The position numbers were made by a program, and so were the translations under genes. A stretch of 64,000 nt of DNA, from the NCBI GenBank assembly GCA_964592235.1, contig CAZQCF010000001.1, forward strand, positions 204,961 through 268,960, in the 5' to 3' direction. Origin of the DNA: PLA3 sp964592235. Lineage in GTDB: Bacteria > Planctomycetota > Phycisphaerae > UBA1845 > UTPLA1. The number at the start of each line of letters is the position of its first letter. The first letter of the stretch is position 1. Positions 44,543 to 53,464 of the stretch are shown piece by piece. A model generated the notes under the pieces. That model was not told the origin of the DNA, did not search any database, and was given only the letters and a program-made list of their open reading frames with translations.

Positions 44543-46990
44543 ATGAAGTCCTTCACGTGCATTCTCACGTTCGCGTTTCTTCTGCCCACGGTCACGGCAA
44601 GGGCGCAGGATGCGCTGCCGGAGCGAACGCTCACCAAACTCAAGGCGGCGACCGTCTTTGTCAAAACGAAGGGCCCCGGTCAGGAGCGACGCGGGACGGG
44701 GTTCCTGGTTCGCAAGAAGGGCAAAATCGGCTGGGTGGTGACCAATGCGCACGTCCTCGGTCAATCGGGCGAATCCGACCCGGTGATGGAGGTCGTGTTT
44801 CACAGCGGCGATCCGGACGAGCTGGTTCTGACCGGCGCGCTGGCGGCGCGCGACGACGCGCAGGACCTCGCTGTGCTGCGCGTCGAGGCGCCACGGTTGC
44901 CGTTGCCGATCGACAAAGCGCCGAAGAAAAAAGTTGACGCGACGCTGCCTGTGTACATCCTGGGCTTTCCGCTCGGCGAGGCGCTGGCGATGGGTCGATC
45001 TAATCCGGGTGTGACGGTATCCAAAGGATCTGTGTCAAGCGTTCGCAAGGATTCCGACGGCCGCATCGAAGCGGTTCAAATCGATGGCGAGTTCAACCCC
45101 GGCAACTCCGGGGGGCCGGTGGTTGATGCAGCAGGCGGACTGGTTGGAATCGCCACGGCGAAAGTATCGGGGACTCACATCAGCTTTGCGATCCCGCATG
45201 AGAACTTGCAGGAGATGTTCGGCGGCCGGGTCCGCGCGATCACGCTCTCGGAGAAGTCCAACGCGCGCGGCGCGATGACGCTCGATGTGTCGGCCGATCT
45301 TAGCGACCCGGTGGACGCGGTCTCGCGCGTGGCGGTGCTGATCGCGCCGAAGAAGCCGAACGATCGACTGGATCGAGACAGCCGGGGGCGATACGCCGCG
45401 CTGAAGGGCGCAAAGGTCTGTAATCTTCAGAAGAGTCGCGGCGCGTTCAGAGGCGAGATCAAGCTGCAGAATCGCTCGACGACCGCGGCCGAGTATTGGG
45501 TGCAGACTCGGTACGTGCGCGGCAAGAACGACAACCAGCTGATGGAGCCGCGCGAACTGTCACTGATGTTTGATCAGTCCGCCTCCGCGCGCAAGGCAAA
45601 GGAGAACGAATCGGATGGGCCGGAGAATGGCGACGAGGAACATGCCGATGCCGAAACCGTTCCTCCAGCGAAAGACTCCGAGACAAGAACGCCGGCCGTG
45701 ATTGACGAAGCGCTCGTAGCAGGCGGCGGGCGGTATCTTGTGTTGAAGCTGCGCGAGATGCCGGCGTTGGCGGTCTATGACACCTGGAAGGGCGAGATGG
45801 CCGGCAATCTGCGACTGCCGTCGAGCCAGTTTGTGTACGCGGCCGGCGGCGATCTCGCCGTGGTGTATTTTGATGAAGACAATCTTCTGCAGACATGGGA
45901 CCTGGCGAAGCTGGAGAAGAAGCTGACCAAGCCGAATCCCGTTTCCGGTCGCGTCAAGAACCTGCTGATGGGATCGGCGCGCGGCGATCAGGCCGTGGTG
46001 CAGTTTCAAGCAAGCGGATCGAGTACCGGCGACCACTACCTGCTCAACACGCGCACGTTGCAACCTGTGAACAAGGGCGGCCAGCCGGTCACGTGGCGCG
46101 GTCACCACAGTTACTTCGAGCATCCCGGATACTTGCGCGCGAATCGCGACCTGACGATTCTGACCGAGTGGTCGCGCAGCGGCAGCCCTTCCGGCGTTAC
46201 GGTGCACACGCGCCGGGGAAATGAGTTCACCGCGAAGAACGATCATACCTCCGCGGGGTTCCTCGCGCCGGGAGAAGACAATCGCATCTATACGGGGATC
46301 GGTGACCTGTATTCCACCGATGCCGTCAAAGTGGGCAGCATCAGCGGGCAGAGCTTGTTCCCCGGGGTCGGCGGCGGCTTCTACCTCGGTCTGCGTCAGG
46401 AAGACGGAAGGATCTCCGTCTATCCGTGCGGCAAGGCGTCGCCGCTGTGCCAGTGGGGCGTGTTTCCCGATTGGAACAAGGAGACGCAGGACCAAATGCG
46501 GTACGTCCGGTCCGATGCGATGCCGCCGGACCGGCGGATCGTGTTCCTGCCGACAATTGGACGGATCGTCATGCTGCCGCTGGATAATCAGCGCGTGGTG
46601 ATGAAAAAGTTTGACCTGAAGGCGACGCTCGACGAGTCGGGGATTGATTATCTCGTCGTGACCTCCGCGCCGTCGCCGACGGTGTTGCCGCGCAAGGCGT
46701 GGAAGTATCAGATCCATGTGCTCTCCAAGGCGGGGAAGCCGACTTACAAGCTCGATTTCGCTCCGCAAGGGATGAAAGTCAGCGAGGACGGACTGATCAC
46801 CTGGAAGCCGCCGGCCAAGTTGCCGCCGCAAGGGGAGAAAGTGGTCGTTCTGATTCGCGATGCGGGCGAAGAAGAGCTGTTTCACAGCTTTACGCTGCAT
46901 GGCCCCGGCGGCGCCGGCGCAAGCGGTGGCACTTCGGGAAGCGGCAATTCGAGCGGCGCCGGTGTGCATCGCATCGAGTACGGACGCTAG
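44543..46990 (+). CDS. Secreted trypsin-like (S1C) serine protease with large C-terminal region
   Basis: An 815-residue exported protease with signal peptide ending TARAQ. The DegP-type triad is visible: His70 (VVTNAHVL), Asp108 (DAQDLAVLRV) and Ser189 (FNPGNSGGPVVD). No PDZ domain was recognised. The remaining 600 residues contain an acidic linker (residues about 350-400, KENESDGPENGDEEHADAE) and a repetitive beta region, possibly a propeller (YLVLKLREMPALAVYDTWKGE, VYAAGGDLAVVYFDEDN). It ends with a cadherin/Ig-like segment and a Gly/Ser tail. The ATG at 44543 follows GGAGCAGG and opens the signal peptide; the frame is open 34 codons further. It interrupts the ole cluster on the opposite strand. 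Confidence 0.85.
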   Translation: MKSFTCILTFAFLLPTVTARAQDALPERTLTKLKAATVFVKTKGPGQERRGTGFLVRKKGKIGWVVTNAHVLGQSGESDPVMEVVFHSGDPDELVLTGALAARDDAQDLAVLRVEAPRLPLPIDKAPKKKVDATLPVYILGFPLGEALAMGRSNPGVTVSKGSVSSVRKDSDGRIEAVQIDGEFNPGNSGGPVVDAAGGLVGIATAKVSGTHISFAIPHENLQEMFGGRVRAITLSEKSNARGAMTLDVSADLSDPVDAVSRVAVLIAPKKPNDRLDRDSRGRYAALKGAKVCNLQKSRGAFRGEIKLQNRSTTAAEYWVQTRYVRGKNDNQLMEPRELSLMFDQSASARKAKENESDGPENGDEEHADAETVPPAKDSETRTPAVIDEALVAGGGRYLVLKLREMPALAVYDTWKGEMAGNLRLPSSQFVYAAGGDLAVVYFDEDNLLQTWDLAKLEKKLTKPNPVSGRVKNLLMGSARGDQAVVQFQASGSSTGDHYLLNTRTLQPVNKGGQPVTWRGHHSYFEHPGYLRANRDLTILTEWSRSGSPSGVTVHTRRGNEFTAKNDHTSAGFLAPGEDNRIYTGIGDLYSTDAVKVGSISGQSLFPGVGGGFYLGLRQEDGRISVYPCGKASPLCQWGVFPDWNKETQDQMRYVRSDAMPPDRRIVFLPTIGRIVMLPLDNQRVVMKKFDLKATLDESGIDYLVVTSAPSPTVLPRKAWKYQIHVLSKAGKPTYKLDFAPQGMKVSEDGLITWKPPAKLPPQGEKVVVLIRDAGEEELFHSFTLHGPGGAGASGGTSGSGNSSGAGVHRIEYGR

Positions 46991-47017
46991 CGATACTTCC
47001 GAGTGAGCGTCTTGTCC

Positions 47018-47044
47018 GAACCGCGACCGTCAGGGAGCGGGTTC
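47018..47044. repeat. Dispersed palindromic element, family C copy 3 (intergenic)
   Basis: GAACCGCGACC..CAGGGAGCGGGTTC in the gap between the convergent protease and oleB genes, the same kind of location as copy 1. Confidence 0.8.
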
Positions 47045-47088
47045 TTCGCAATTTTCCGACGATCTAACTCACTGATTCGGGTGCTGCT

Positions 47089-48015
47089 CTAGCGCGCATC
47101 GCATCGGATGGCGTCGTGAGCCCGCGCGTCGGGCAGGAACGCCCGAACGCGCTGGATGACCTCATCGCGGGCATCCTCCAGCACGTAGTGCCCCGCGTCG
47201 GGGAAGGTGTGCACGGCCGCCCGGGGAAATCGCCTTCGCCACTCGGCGAGAAAGTTCGAATCAAAGACAAAATCCTTCATTCCCCAGCAGATCAGCATTG
47301 GCTTGTCGGCGAGGCGGTCGAGGTTCTCCTGTGTGTGCAGGGCGGTGTTGTAGCTCGGGTCGCCGGGGCCCAGTGGAATATCCTGCACAAAGCGCAGCGT
47401 GGCGATGCGATTGGCCCACGAGTCGTATGGCGCGAGCAGCCCGGCGGCGACGTCGCGCGGCAGGCCCTTCGCGCTGGCCATGCGCACAGCCGGCCCGGCG
47501 AAGAGATTCATCCCCTGCACCATGAGCTTCGCCAGTGGCCCACCGTCGCGCAGGACGCGCAATCGCATGGGCAGCGGCTTGCCGGGCGGCAGTAGAAACG
47601 CAGCGGTGTTGAGAATCACGATGCGCGAAATGCGCTCCGGCCGACGGACGGCGACCGTGCCGCCGATCATGCCGCCCCAATCGTGCAGCACGAGCGTCAG
47701 ATCGCCGCGAATATTGAGATCATCGAGCAGGGCTTCGATATCCGCCACGCGCGCTTCGAGCGTGTACGGGTATCGCCCGGCCGACGGCTTGTCGGAGAGA
47801 CCGCAGCCGAGGTGATCGGGCACGATGCAGCGATGCGTGCCGCGCAGGGCCGTCACGAGGTTTCGGAAATAGAACGACCACGTCGGATTGCCGTGCAGCA
47901 TGAGCACCGGCGGACCGGTACCTTCGTCGAGGTAATGCAGGCGCAGACCGGAGCGGTCGAGCCAGTGGCTTTCGAAGGGGTAAAGCGATTTCCAATCTGA
48001 CCGAAGGCTAGCCAT
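47089..48015 (-). CDS. oleB: OleB-like beta-lactone decarboxylase (alpha/beta hydrolase)
   Basis: Decarboxylates the OleC beta-lactone to the cis-olefin. This 308-residue haloalkane-dehalogenase-like alpha/beta hydrolase has HGNPTWSFYFRNLV, PDHLGCGLSDKP, nucleophile elbow VLHDWGG (Asp112), ILNTAAFLLPPGKPLPMRLRV and the catalytic His in FPDAGHYVLED. The Asp nucleophile and the NTAAFLLPP block fit OleB and not a serine hydrolase. A haloalkane dehalogenase is the alternative, but oleC and oleD lie 2.7 kb away on the same strand. It is downstream of yhbH-spoVR on the same strand, 30 bases from spoVR. Confidence 0.87.
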   Translation of the reverse strand: MASLRSDWKSLYPFESHWLDRSGLRLHYLDEGTGPPVLMLHGNPTWSFYFRNLVTALRGTHRCIVPDHLGCGLSDKPSAGRYPYTLEARVADIEALLDDLNIRGDLTLVLHDWGGMIGGTVAVRRPERISRIVILNTAAFLLPPGKPLPMRLRVLRDGGPLAKLMVQGMNLFAGPAVRMASAKGLPRDVAAGLLAPYDSWANRIATLRFVQDIPLGPGDPSYNTALHTQENLDRLADKPMLICWGMKDFVFDSNFLAEWRRRFPRAAVHTFPDAGHYVLEDARDEVIQRVRAFLPDARAHDAIRCDAR

Positions 48016-48045
48016 GGCGGCGGGCCATGGTAAGCGAAACAGGCG

Positions 48046-49584
48046 CTAAACGCTGTGCGCCGGGGCCGGCATGTCCGCGTGGATCTTCTGCTGCTGGCTT
48101 TGCTCGCCGTCGAAGCTGAACAGCACCATCACGTCGTTGATCAGCGCCTGGAGATGCGTCGGCCGTCGCCAGATGCGCTGCACGTCCTTGAGCGTCTCGA
48201 CGGCGTACTTGATGTCCAGATCGACGCCGGTATGTTTGTGCGCCAGGTACAACTCGCCGCGATTGGAATAGTTGCCGTCGACGACATAAATGTACGGCTG
48301 GGCGTGGTTGGTCAACATGAACAGCAGCTGCGCCTTGATCTTGGCGAAATCGCGATTGACGACGACCATGCGCCGCGTCGACGGGTCGAAGCGATAGTGA
48401 TACATCTTGAATCGATCGACGAACTCCGGCGTGAGGAACTCGTCAATGAACGTCACGTCGTTATGAATGCTCCGGACCTCAAAGACTTTCTCCATGCCCA
48501 TGCCGAGCTTGCGGTCCCAGCGGCGCTTGGCCTCCATGTCCTTGCACTCGTCGTATTCCTTGCCGAAGCGGCCCTTGTTCCACCGCTCCTCGATGTCGCG
48601 GAACAGCTCCACGCCGATCTTGTACGGATTGATCTGCCCCGGCCCCATCGCGACCGTGCCGCTGTGATGATCGGCGTAAGTGATGATCTCGTCATCCGTC
48701 AAAATGTGCCGCGTCATCAGCCGGCTGTGCCAGAACGTCGCCCAGCCCTCGTTCATGATCTTGGTCTGCCCCTGCGGCGCGTAGTAGTACGCCTCCTCGC
48801 GGATGATCGAGAGAATGTCGGCCTCCCAGTCCTCCAGCGGGGCGTGCTCGATGAGGAAGCCCAGCACGTCGCGCAGCGGCTGGCGCGGCAGCACGTGCTT
48901 TTCCTTTTTCTTCTGGGACATCAGCTCCTGTCGCTGCTTCTCGGCGCGCTGCGGCGGGTTGATCCACGACTCGAGGTAGGGCTTGGCCTTGAAGCGCACG
49001 ATGTCCTTCTCCACCTCGCGCTCCTTTGACATCGCCTGCGACGGCGACTCGTCCTTCTTCGCCTCGCGCTGCATGAAGGCCGAATGCGGGTCGATCAGAT
49101 TGTCCAGCGGGTAGCAGGTGTCGATGAAGCGTTCGACGTCTTCATAGCCGTGGCGGTCGATGTGCCGCCGCACGCGCGTGGCGTGGTTGGCCATCTCGTC
49201 CATCATCTTGCGATTGGTCTTGCTGAACCAGTAGTTGTGTTTGAAGAAATCGCAGTGGGCATAGACGTGCGCCATGACCAGCTTCTGGTCGGTGACGCTG
49301 TTGTCCTCGACGAGGTAGGCGTAGCACGGATCGTTGTTGATGACCATCTCGTAGATCTTGCCCAGCCCGTAAACGTGCTGCTTGCGGAGTTTCTCATACT
49401 CCATGCCGAAGCGCCAGTGCGGGTAGCGCTGCGGAAAGCCGCCGTAGGCGGCGATCTGCTGCATCGTGTCGAAATCGACCAACTCGAAGCGCGTCTCGAA
49501 GAAGTCCAGCCCGGCCTTCTTCGCGATCTCCGCGATCTCCTGGGCGTGTCGGGCGAGGTCGGGTCGGATGCGGTGCAGGCTCAT
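48046..49584 (-). CDS. spoVR: SpoVR family protein
   Basis: A 512-residue cytoplasmic protein with the full SpoVR pattern: FETRFELVDFDTMQQIAAYGGFPQRYPHWRFGMEYEKL, YEMVINNDPCYAYLVEDNS, DQKLVMAHVYAHCDFFKHN, and EGWATFWHSRLM with PYKIGVELFRDIEERW. The role is unclear; in many bacteria it is co-encoded with YhbH/YeaH and the PrkA kinase in a stress or stationary-phase module. Here the YhbH gene lies 23 bases upstream on the same strand, but no prkA is seen in the window. Confidence 0.96.
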   Translation of the reverse strand: MSLHRIRPDLARHAQEIAEIAKKAGLDFFETRFELVDFDTMQQIAAYGGFPQRYPHWRFGMEYEKLRKQHVYGLGKIYEMVINNDPCYAYLVEDNSVTDQKLVMAHVYAHCDFFKHNYWFSKTNRKMMDEMANHATRVRRHIDRHGYEDVERFIDTCYPLDNLIDPHSAFMQREAKKDESPSQAMSKEREVEKDIVRFKAKPYLESWINPPQRAEKQRQELMSQKKKEKHVLPRQPLRDVLGFLIEHAPLEDWEADILSIIREEAYYYAPQGQTKIMNEGWATFWHSRLMTRHILTDDEIITYADHHSGTVAMGPGQINPYKIGVELFRDIEERWNKGRFGKEYDECKDMEAKRRWDRKLGMGMEKVFEVRSIHNDVTFIDEFLTPEFVDRFKMYHYRFDPSTRRMVVVNRDFAKIKAQLLFMLTNHAQPYIYVVDGNYSNRGELYLAHKHTGVDLDIKYAVETLKDVQRIWRRPTHLQALINDVMVLFSFDGEQSQQQKIHADMPAPAHSV

Positions 49585-49607
49585 GGGCGGTCGACTCCGT
49601 GGCGGCG

Positions 49608-50699
49608 TTACTTGCCCGGCGTGAAGAAGGTCTTGAGCGAGTCGTAGATGTCGTCCTTGGTGTTCACACGGCTGGTGATGACGTTCTGCTGCTCTTCCAG
49701 GTGCTCATGGATGACGTTGATGAAGTTGCCGCTGCCGTAGGCGCTGGCCACCTGGCAATAGCCGAAGAGGTTGATCCGCGGGAGCATGTGATCGCGCAGC
49801 ATCCGACAGCACTCGCGCGAATCGCTCTCGCTGGAGTTGTCGCCGTCGGAAAAGTGGAAGATGTACACGTTCCATTCTTCCGGGGAGTAATGCGTGTCGA
49901 GGATCGACCGCGCCAGCTTGAACGCGCTGGAGATTTTCGTGCCGCCGTCCTCCCGAATGTGGAAGAAGGTCTGGCGGTTCACCTCGGCCGCGCGCACGTC
50001 GTGCACGATGTACCGGCTCTCGATGCCTTCGTAGTTCCGCCGCAGCCAGGCGTCGATCCAGAACGCCTCCAGCCGCACGAGTTCCTTCTGCTCGTCGCCC
50101 ATCGAGCCGGACACGTCCATCATGTAGACAATCACCGCATTAGACTGCGGCTTGAGCACGGTCTTCCAGCTTCGGTAGCGCCGGTCCTGGCGGATCGGCA
50201 CGATGACGGGGTTGTTCGGGTCGTAGGTGCCGGCGATGATCTGCCGGCGCAGGGCCGCGCGAAACGTCCGCTTGAAATGCCGCAGCGACTCCGGCCCGGT
50301 CGAACGTATACCGCTGTAGCGATCCTTCTCCGACGTGATCTGGTGATTGCCCTTGGGCTTGATCCGCGGCAGGCGAAGCTCTTCACCGAGGATGTCGGCC
50401 AGCTCGTCGAGGCTGACTTCCACCTCCATGAGGTGGTTGCCGGGGTTGCTGCCGCCCGGTCCGGCCTCGCCGTCGCCGTCGACGCCGTCGCCGACCTGGC
50501 CCTCGCCGATGCCGACGCCGCCGTCGTTGTTGTCGCCGTAGCGAAAGTGCGGTAGATCGATCCCGCGCACGGGGATCGTGATGATGTTCTTGCCCTCTTT
50601 GCCGATCAGCTCACCGCGCGTGAGGAACTTGCGCAGGTCGTCACGGATGCGTCCCTTGACGATCTGGCGGAATCGCTGGTGGTCCTTGTCGATCTTCAC
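49608..50699 (-). CDS. yhbH: DUF444 (YhbH/YeaH) family protein with von Willebrand A-like domain
   Basis: A 363-residue cytoplasmic protein. It begins with the family pattern DHQRFRQIVKGRIRDDLRKFL and has an acidic Gly-rich linker (residues about 57-85, GDNNDGGVGIGEGQVGDGVDG). The vWA-like part carries the metal-site motif VYMMDVSGSMGDEQKELV. The C-terminal half includes REDGGTKISSAFKLA and IFHFSDGDNSSESDS. It uses a GTG start, supported by AGGGAG 9 bases upstream. Forms a two-gene unit with spoVR. Confidence 0.95.
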   Translation of the reverse strand: MKIDKDHQRFRQIVKGRIRDDLRKFLTRGELIGKEGKNIITIPVRGIDLPHFRYGDNNDGGVGIGEGQVGDGVDGDGEAGPGGSNPGNHLMEVEVSLDELADILGEELRLPRIKPKGNHQITSEKDRYSGIRSTGPESLRHFKRTFRAALRRQIIAGTYDPNNPVIVPIRQDRRYRSWKTVLKPQSNAVIVYMMDVSGSMGDEQKELVRLEAFWIDAWLRRNYEGIESRYIVHDVRAAEVNRQTFFHIREDGGTKISSAFKLARSILDTHYSPEEWNVYIFHFSDGDNSSESDSRECCRMLRDHMLPRINLFGYCQVASAYGSGNFINVIHEHLEEQQNVITSRVNTKDDIYDSLKTFFTPGK

Positions 50700-50908
50700 G
50701 CGGGCGTCGCTCCCTACCGGGTTAACGGCCGGTCCGACCGCTCACTTCAGCAGCGACCGGTCCCAACGGATTATACGGCCGCAGCCGCGGGGGGCATCGG
50801 CGCCCAATGGCAATATCGGACAGGGACGGGCTGCACGTCCTGTGATCCGGTGGGGCAAGAAGGGAAATACCGCCGAAACCGTTCTCATGTGAGGGAAGTT
50901 GCGCCGAG

Positions 50909-52018
50909 TCATTCTGTTAGCAGCAACTGCACAAACGGCTCCACATCCTCAATCGACACGGCCGCGTCGAGGTTCACGTCGGCCCGGCGCAGGAAGCACG
51001 TCGGATAGGCGGCGGTATAGGCGGGCCGGTCGACAAGCGTGAGGACGAACGGCGCGATGTCGGCGCCGTTGACCTCGCCGTCGCAGTTCAGATCGCCGCG
51101 CGGGTTGAGGATGATCGAGTCGATATGCGGCGTGTACGCGCGGAGCGTCACCTCGGTGGCGCGGACGGCTTCGGCGAGCGTCATGGCGTAGCCAACGTGA
51201 ATGTGCCCGCCGGCGACGTTGTAGGCCGGGTCGGCCGGGCTGCTGTGCAGATCGTGCCACCAGTTGCCGTGGTAGCCGATGTAATTAGACAAGAAGGCGC
51301 CATTGTCGATGACGGAGGCGTAGGGGTTGAGGGCGTCCAGAGCCGGGTCGGCCAGCACGGCGTTGATGATGGCCGGCTTGGGCAGCGTTGAGAACCGTTC
51401 GGTCAGCGGCGGCTCGAGGTCGATGATCGGCAGACCGGGGCCGGGGCGCGTCGGGGCGAGGTAATCGGGCGACCAACTGTTGGTCGCGTAGGTGCGGTTG
51501 CCGCCCTCCAGTTCCCAATCACGGTTGTTGGCGGCGCGGCTGAAGGTGATCAGCGCGATCGGCTTCATCGTCTCCAGCAGGGGCCACCAGTCGGCCGACG
51601 TGTCCTGATAATCGACTTCAAAATCCCCTTCGCCCTTGTTCAGGCCGTTGGGGAACTCGGGGAAGAACGAGTAGATGTTGTAACCTCGGTTCTCCCAGTT
51701 CTCGCCGACCCAGCCGCCGGGGTTCTGGACGGCGCTCTGGCTGAACTGGCGGACCATCTCGTTGGTCGGCGGCCAATAGCCGGTAAGAAGGATGTGCGGC
51801 AGGCCGTTGTTCGACAGTTGTAGATTATCCACCGGGCCGACGCGCAACCCGGCCGGCAGCTCGATCCGGCGGGCGTAGTCCGGCAGCGGCGTGTCTTCCG
51901 GATCGCGTGTGTCCTGCGCTGCGGCGGTCGAAGCGATCCAAAGCCCGATGGAGAGCGCCAGCACCGCCGCCCGCGCGATGGTGCGCGCCCGTCCCATGTT
52001 GCTGCCTGAAACTGTCAT
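50909..52018 (-). CDS. Secreted protein with pyroglutamyl-peptidase-like fold hints and dockerin-like C-terminus
   Basis: A 369-residue exported protein; the ATG at 52018 follows GGGGAACGAAG and opens a signal peptide ending STAAAQ. Residues about 60-300 include PHILLTGYWPPTNEM and SNYIGYHGNWWHDLHS..AGGHIHVGYAMTLAEAVRATEV, an arrangement reminiscent of the C15 pyroglutamyl-peptidase fold (IHV near the end), but the expected catalytic Cys is replaced in FLSNYIGYH. So enzyme activity is doubtful and the fold assignment is inference. The C-terminus has two dockerin-like calcium loops (GDLNCDGEVNGADIAPFV and ADVNLDAAVSIEDVEPFV). Confidence 0.75.
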   Translation of the reverse strand: MTVSGSNMGRARTIARAAVLALSIGLWIASTAAAQDTRDPEDTPLPDYARRIELPAGLRVGPVDNLQLSNNGLPHILLTGYWPPTNEMVRQFSQSAVQNPGGWVGENWENRGYNIYSFFPEFPNGLNKGEGDFEVDYQDTSADWWPLLETMKPIALITFSRAANNRDWELEGGNRTYATNSWSPDYLAPTRPGPGLPIIDLEPPLTERFSTLPKPAIINAVLADPALDALNPYASVIDNGAFLSNYIGYHGNWWHDLHSSPADPAYNVAGGHIHVGYAMTLAEAVRATEVTLRAYTPHIDSIILNPRGDLNCDGEVNGADIAPFVLTLVDRPAYTAAYPTCFLRRADVNLDAAVSIEDVEPFVQLLLTE

Positions 52019-52163
52019 GCTTCGTTCCCCGTGGCAGGGCCAGCCGTTGCCATCGAATCCAGTTGCCGGTCGGTGCACGTGCTTGGATTGGATTCGCTCG
52101 CCAATGTGTCGATTGTAATCGCTCGCCGCCCGGAACACGAAACGTCGCAACATGGGGCCGGGC

Positions 52164-52192
52164 TTGGCGGGGAACAGCCAGCGGGCTAGAAT
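52164..52192 (+). promoter_or_regulatory. Candidate sigma70-type promoter of the partner-switching operon
   Basis: TTGGCG and TAGAAT separated by 17 bases, 51 bases before the first start codon. It lies in the divergent gap after the dockerin-like gene. Confidence 0.6.
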
Positions 52193-52242
52193 CTGGGCAC
52201 GTCGGGAGTCAACTTCGCCGACGTATTCGGGAGTACGAGTCC

Positions 52243-52599
52243 ATGGCCGAACCCACGACCAGATTGAAAGTCCGACACCAGGGGGGCGTGTCGATCGTCG
52301 AATTCGCCGATCGCAAGATTCTTGACGAATTGTGCATTCACGAAATTCAGGAAGAGCTTGCGGGCCTGGTGGATTCCAAGACGGCTGGCAACCTGCTGCT
52401 TTCCTTCAAGAACGTCGATCATCTATCCAGTGCCGCCCTGGGAATGCTGATCACGCTTAAGCGCAAGGTCGAGGAAGCCAAAGGCCAGCTCAAGTTGAGC
52501 GACATCAACCCGCAGATCTTCGAAGTGTTCAAGATCACACGGCTCAACAAGATTTTTGACATTCATCCGACCGGCGACAAAGCCATCGCCAGTTTCTGA
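52243..52599 (+). CDS. STAS-domain anti-sigma-factor antagonist
   Basis: A 118-residue single STAS domain of the RsbV/SpoIIAA type. The conserved loop FKNVDHLSSAALGMLITLK contains the usual phosphoacceptor Ser (S62 or S63). It is the first of three genes, followed by an HATPase kinase and a second STAS gene, a partner-switching set. In such systems the unphosphorylated STAS protein binds the kinase and frees a sigma factor or other target. No sigma-factor gene is adjacent, so the output is unknown. Confidence 0.92.
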   Translation: MAEPTTRLKVRHQGGVSIVEFADRKILDELCIHEIQEELAGLVDSKTAGNLLLSFKNVDHLSSAALGMLITLKRKVEEAKGQLKLSDINPQIFEVFKITRLNKIFDIHPTGDKAIASF

Positions 52600-52662
52600 C
52601 GACTTCGCGCACGGAGCGGCGCCCCGTAGCGCCGGGACCTCAACGAACGGCATGATCGGTTG

Positions 52663-53064
52663 ATGGCCTTGAAAGAGATTATCCTTCCAAACGATCTGGC
52701 AGCGGCCAAGGGCCCGGAGGAAGAAATCCTCAAGGCCGCCGCCGCCTGCGGCTACGGAGCCAATGCTTCGTTTGCTATCAAGCTCGCCCTGGAAGAGGCC
52801 CTGACCAATGCCTTTCGGCATGGCAACAAGTGCGACCCCTGCAAGTGCATCAAGCTTCGCTACGAGGTCACGCCCGAGCGCGTCGAAATCGAAATCCACG
52901 ACGAGGGCGAGGGATTCGTCCCCGATACGGTCCCGGACCCGACGCAGCCAGAATTCATCGACCGCCCGCACGGCCGCGGCATCATGCTCATGAAGGCCTA
53001 CCTCGATGTCGTCGAATACGGCCCGGTTGGCAACTACGTTCGCCTCGTGAAGTTGAACAAGTGA
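52663..53064 (+). CDS. HATPase_c anti-sigma-factor serine kinase (RsbW-like)
   Basis: A 133-residue GHKL ATPase lacking a dimerisation or sensor domain. The N box is LALEEALTNAFRHGNK (E44, N49), the G1 region HDEGEGFVPD, and the G2 region HGRGIMLMKAYLDVVEY. It ends VRLVKLNK, as in RsbW-like proteins. The frame allows an earlier TTG, but the ATG at 52663 fits the family. It lies between two STAS genes, 63 and 7 bases away, and presumably phosphorylates one or both. Confidence 0.93.
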   Translation: MALKEIILPNDLAAAKGPEEEILKAAAACGYGANASFAIKLALEEALTNAFRHGNKCDPCKCIKLRYEVTPERVEIEIHDEGEGFVPDTVPDPTQPEFIDRPHGRGIMLMKAYLDVVEYGPVGNYVRLVKLNK

Positions 53065-53071
53065 GTCGGAC

Positions 53072-53464
53072 ATGACTTCGCATTCAGAAAGACAACCGCC
53101 CGCGACGACCACGCCCTTCGCGGCCTCGGTCGAGTCCCTCGCGGATATGACCGTCGTGCACCTGGCCGGCTCCTGCACCATGATGGAATCGCAGCGGCTG
53201 GCGGATGAGTTGATCAAGGCCGCCTCGCGCCCACGTCCGCTCGTCCTGATCGACATGAGCGACCTGGACTTCATCACCTCCAACGGACTGGGCAGCATCG
53301 TCGCCGGGTTCCTGCGGTGTCGCCGGCAGCAGGGCGAAATGTGGCTGGTCAGCCCGAGGCCGGCGATCCACGATCTGCTCCAACTGACCCGGTTGACCGC
53401 GCTGTTCAAGGTGTACGATTCGCTCGAAGCCGCCCGGGCCGCCGCCGCGTCCCGTGCCCATTAA
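53072..53464 (+). CDS. Second STAS-domain protein
   Basis: A 130-residue STAS protein with an N-terminal tail of about 20 residues. Core motif VLIDMSDLDFITSNGLGSIVAGF includes the phosphoacceptor Ser (S70). It is less similar to the first STAS protein than expected of a recent duplicate. The last 10 residues are Ala-rich. Seven bases separate it from the kinase stop, so the three genes are probably cotranscribed. Confidence 0.92.
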   Translation: MTSHSERQPPATTTPFAASVESLADMTVVHLAGSCTMMESQRLADELIKAASRPRPLVLIDMSDLDFITSNGLGSIVAGFLRCRRQQGEMWLVSPRPAIHDLLQLTRLTALFKVYDSLEAARAAAASRAH

